A stretch of DNA of 64,000 nt from Streptacidiphilus sp. PB12-B1b (GTDB lineage: Bacteria > Actinomycetota > Actinomycetes > Streptomycetales > Streptomycetaceae): contig NZ_CP048405.1 of NCBI RefSeq assembly GCF_014084125.1, positions 868,001 to 932,000 of the forward strand. The letters run 5' to 3'. The notes under the pieces are model-generated. The model searched no databases, was not told the origin of the DNA, and saw nothing but the letters and a program-made list of their open reading frames with translations. The translations under genes and the position numbers were made by a program. Every line of letters starts with the position of its first letter. Positions within the stretch are counted from its first letter, which is position 1. Below, in pieces: positions 61,554 to 64,000 of the stretch.

Positions 61554-62095
61554 GCGGTCACGGCCGTGGACAGGTCGAACCGGCAGAAGACGCTCTTGCC
61601 GCCCTCGTCGCGCGGAACCCACCACAGGTAGTCCGTGAGGCTATGGACGATGTGGAGTCCACGCCCGTGATCCGGGAGCAGGGCCTCAGGCAGGTCCTGG
61701 GCGAAGTCGGGCCCAAAGGTGTCCCCGATAGGCAGTGTCGGGGGAGAGGAATCCTCGTCCGCGACATCGACGAACAGCCATCCGGGCCAAGCCCGCAGGG
61801 TGAGTACGACCGTGCAGTCAGACGAGAGCGGCCTGGTGCGGCTGTCAGGGATGCTGTGATGGACGGCATTGCCCACCAGTTCTGAGACGCACAACTGCAC
61901 GTCGTCGCAGAGTCGGCCCAGCCCCCAGTTGGTCAGCGCGGTCCGGACGAATTCCCGCGCTGCCCGCGCCGTCGATTGGCCAGCGGTCGGAAGGCTGAGC
62001 GTCCCGAACCGAACGGGATCGTCCAGAAGCATCCCGCCGCCCGCGAAGCGCGCGACCGCCGGAGGCGCCGCACCTACGGTTCTCCACGTATCCAT
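61550..62095 (-). CDS. Anti-sigma-factor-like ATP-binding protein (HATPase_c)
   Basis: A 181-residue protein of the RsbW/SpoIIAB-like ATPase group. Motifs: VQLCVSELVGNAVHHS (N box), LFVDVADEDSSPP (G1 box), and LPDHGRGLHIVHSLTDYLWW (G2 box). Streptomycetes have dozens of these; many pair with XRE regulators in developmental clusters. The start at 62095 (MDTWRTVG) has AAGGA at suitable distance; an ATG 27 bases upstream is possible. Divergent from the XRE-TPR gene and co-translated with the small gene at 61299. Confidence 0.88.
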   Translation of the reverse strand: MDTWRTVGAAPPAVARFAGGGMLLDDPVRFGTLSLPTAGQSTARAAREFVRTALTNWGLGRLCDDVQLCVSELVGNAVHHSIPDSRTRPLSSDCTVVLTLRAWPGWLFVDVADEDSSPPTLPIGDTFGPDFAQDLPEALLPDHGRGLHIVHSLTDYLWWVPRDEGGKSVFCRFDLSTAVTA

Positions 62096-62263
62096 GGATC
62101 GCACCATCCTTGTCCCGTGCACCAGGTGAATCCCGGTGCCGTGTTACCCAGATTGCTGGGGGTGCGGGGCGGCTGCTTCCCCACCAAGGGGTACCCATGA
62201 TGGGTATGCTCAGAGTCAGGAGGTGAGCACAAACTGTGATGAACGGTGTTGCGGGGACATTGG

Positions 62264-63595
62264 ATGACTGACTACCATCCGCCGACAGCGTTACCTCAGC
62301 ATGTCTTGGACCGGACCGATATGCGTGCCGCGATCACCGCGCACGATTTCGGGAAGGTCTTCTTCCTTGCCCGCAAATGGGGTCAGATCAGTTACTCGAA
62401 GATCGCAGCCGAGTGCGACATCAAGCCTGAGCGAGTCGGCGCCCTGGCCAAGGGCATTGGTGCAATTACGACCTTTGAGAAGATTGCACAGATCGCCGAC
62501 GCGCTACGCATCCCTGGGCATCTGCTTCAGCTTGCCCCCCGCGCCTGGGAGGTCCACAGCGGGTACCCCGCAACACCAGTACGGATCACCGCCGCTCACC
62601 AAGCAGGAGATCAGAACGTGTTGCGCAGGGACTTCGTCAAGACGACCGCGATAGGGGCCGGTCTCGTTCTCGGCCTCCCGGGTCTCACCCACATCGACTC
62701 CGGCTGCAGGATCGGACCAGAGTTGCCCGATCGACTGCGGGAGCGCGCTGCACGCCTGCGGCGTCTGGACGACGTCCTTGGCGGGGGTGACACCTACCGC
62801 GTGTACCTGGGGGAGTATCAAGCTACCAAAGCCATGATCCGCGACGGCAGTTACACCGAGGCGACTGGCAAGGCCCTGTTGTCCGTCCTTGCCGAGCAGG
62901 CCCAGCAGGCGGGTTGGGCTGCATTCGACGCGGGCCACCAAGCCGATGCTCGCGGGCTCTACGAGGAAAGCCATAAGGCTGCTGGCCAAGCGGAAGACGC
63001 CCCGCTCGCCGGCAACGCGCTCGCCTTCCTTGCCTACCAGACCATCGGGGCTGACCCGCGCAGTGCAGTCGTGACAGCGACCGAGTCATGCCATACAGCG
63101 GGTCCGGATGCGCCCGCAGGGGTACGCACCCTGCCGTACGAACGCCTTGCATGGGCTCACGCTGTCAACGGCAACGCTGCGGAGACCGAGCGGGCCCTCG
63201 GTGTCGCCGAGGCTGCTCTCGCCGAGCTGGACGGCACGCCACAGCCTGACTGGGTGTCCTGGGTGGACCACAACGAACTTCAGATCATGACCGGCCGCTG
63301 TTGGACTGAACTGCGCCGCCCCTTGCGTGCAGTGCCCGCGTTGGAGCATGTCCTTGCCGGATTCGACGACACGCATGCGCGGGACAAAGCCCTGTACTCA
63401 TGCTGGCTTGCTGATTCCTACCTCTCTGCAGGAGAGATCGAGCAGGCTGCCGCAGTCACCAGCCGCGTGCTCGACCTCTCCGCCGGAGTGGCATCTGTTC
63501 GCCCACGCGAGCGCATTGCCCCGGTCCTGCGACAACTGTCGCCGCACTGCGGGCTGCCGCACGTGGCCGAGGTGCTGGAGAAGGCACGGGCCTAA
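62264..63595 (+). CDS. XRE-type regulator with TPR-like domain; contains a TTA codon
   Basis: A 443-residue protein. Residues ~20-85 are helix-turn-helix-like (FFLARKWGQISYSKIAAECD, then VGALAKGIGAITTFEKIAQI), joined through a linker and a twin-arginine-resembling LRRDFVKTTAIGAGLVLGLPG to a TPR-like repeat region (residues ~190-430), ending VLRQLSPHCGLPHVAEVLEK. Leu10 is encoded by TTA (62291-62293), so translation should need the bldA tRNA. The ATG at 62264 is used. It is divergent from the ATPase gene, and its last 40 bases are repeated at 58388. Codon bias is weaker than in the core genes, in keeping with acquired DNA. Confidence 0.85.
   Translation: MTDYHPPTALPQHVLDRTDMRAAITAHDFGKVFFLARKWGQISYSKIAAECDIKPERVGALAKGIGAITTFEKIAQIADALRIPGHLLQLAPRAWEVHSGYPATPVRITAAHQAGDQNVLRRDFVKTTAIGAGLVLGLPGLTHIDSGCRIGPELPDRLRERAARLRRLDDVLGGGDTYRVYLGEYQATKAMIRDGSYTEATGKALLSVLAEQAQQAGWAAFDAGHQADARGLYEESHKAAGQAEDAPLAGNALAFLAYQTIGADPRSAVVTATESCHTAGPDAPAGVRTLPYERLAWAHAVNGNAAETERALGVAEAALAELDGTPQPDWVSWVDHNELQIMTGRCWTELRRPLRAVPALEHVLAGFDDTHARDKALYSCWLADSYLSAGEIEQAAAVTSRVLDLSAGVASVRPRERIAPVLRQLSPHCGLPHVAEVLEKARA
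63556..63595 (+). repeat. 40-bp direct repeat, right copy
   Basis: The 3' terminal 40 bases of the XRE-TPR gene, including its stop codon, matching 58388-58427 at 39 of 40 positions. The two copies bracket a 5.1-kb segment with PadR, toxin-antitoxin and regulator genes. Confidence 0.85.
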
Positions 63596-63599
63596 CGGA

Positions 63600-63932
63600 T
63601 CAGACCGCCGATTCCGGTTCGGTCGAGTTGCTGATCCACTCCAGGCATGCGGCCGAACCAGCGACGATCGGTACGGCGATGATCTCCGGGTTGTCCCACG
63701 GGTGATGCTCCCGCAGGTGGGCCTCGAGCGCGGCGTAGCGGTCCGCGCGTGTGGTGAGGGTCAGCCGCCACTCCTCGCCGGTGCCGAACTCGCCCAGATG
63801 CCAGAAGGCTGAGATCACGGGGCCTACGATCTGGGCTCCTGCCGCAAGCCGCCCTTCGACCGCAGACCGGGCCAGCGCCTCGGCTCCCTCACGGCTCTCC
63901 ACCGCTGTCGACACCTGCACGAAGTCAGTCAT
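63600..63932 (-). CDS. cutA: CutA-like divalent-cation tolerance protein
   Basis: A 110-residue protein of the trimeric CutA1 (PII-like) fold. Landmarks: FVQVSTAVESREGAEALARS, VEGRLAAGAQIVGPVISAFWH (the usual 'AACVNI' region), EEWRLTLTTRADRYAALEAH and HPWDNPEIIAVPIVAGSAACLEWI, where HPYExPEI is the common wording. It was first linked to copper tolerance in E. coli, but its true role is unclear. Start MTDFVQV; an ATG 18 bases upstream is possible. Convergent with the XRE-TPR gene, 4 bases apart. Confidence 0.92.
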   Translation of the reverse strand: MTDFVQVSTAVESREGAEALARSAVEGRLAAGAQIVGPVISAFWHLGEFGTGEEWRLTLTTRADRYAALEAHLREHHPWDNPEIIAVPIVAGSAACLEWISNSTEPESAV

Positions 63933-64000
63933 GCAGCCGAGCGTAGCCACGTGACCGGCCTGCTCGGCTGCACACGGCTCGCATCGGACGTCGCCGTCAG

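Overview
The window is high-GC actinobacterial DNA, almost certainly from a streptomycete (Streptomyces or a close relative such as Kitasatospora or Streptacidiphilus). The codon third positions are strongly G/C. GTG starts and 4-base start/stop overlaps are common. The gene order eno - divIC/ftsB-like - DUF501 - ppx - ndh - tRNA-Leu(UAA) is the streptomycete core order, and the last of these is the bldA developmental tRNA. There are no rRNA genes, no insertion sequences, no phage genes and no CRISPR array.

Left part (1-10.3 kb) looks accessory. It holds a LuxR-type regulator that lacks the usual N-terminal ATPase, a Dps ferritin, a GlxA-type AraC regulator, two alpha/beta hydrolases, a secreted ribosome-inactivating protein (rRNA N-glycosidase, ricin A-chain type) and a metallo-beta-lactamase-fold hydrolase. 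This block runs into the broken 3' end of a leucine-rich-repeat gene at about 8,175, so it probably replaced something there. Upstream of the broken gene, on the minus strand, are an unusual zinc-ribbon SDR-like protein and two tandem, odd tRNA-like genes with identical D and T arms. This tRNA-like/SDR/LRR set is the best candidate in the window for an undescribed system.

Middle part (10.3-35 kb) holds an ECF sigma factor with its membrane partner, a prepilin peptidase, a GH16 lipoprotein, a DUF4232 lipoprotein, an acyl-CoA synthetase/acyl-CoA dehydrogenase pair, a large repeat-bearing secreted amidase, an aldose epimerase, a rhomboid protease, an OmpR-type two-component system beside a GT39 membrane glycosyltransferase, MazG, endonuclease V (frameshifted near its end), an LLM oxidoreductase, an SDR, a cytochrome P450, and an Rpf/LysM cell-wall enzyme behind a cyclic-di-AMP (ydaO-type) riboswitch.

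Core part (35-55 kb) holds eno through ndh, bldA, thiolase, an SGNH hydrolase, cystathionine beta-synthase, a small LADTG sortase substrate, an L,D-transpeptidase, a DUF4190 protein, a PNPOx-fold protein, an FHA protein, a DUF574 methyltransferase and an acyltransferase.

Right part (55-64 kb) is again variable: a TetR/FAD-monooxygenase divergent pair, a DinB protein, a PadR/membrane-protein pair behind a clear palindrome, a Doc toxin-antitoxin pair, a divergent XRE-TPR regulator / anti-sigma-like ATPase / small-protein group, and cutA. A 40-bp direct repeat (3' end of the XRE-TPR gene) flanks a 5.1-kb piece of this region. The XRE-TPR gene has a TTA codon at residue 10, so it is a predicted target of the bldA tRNA encoded in the same window.
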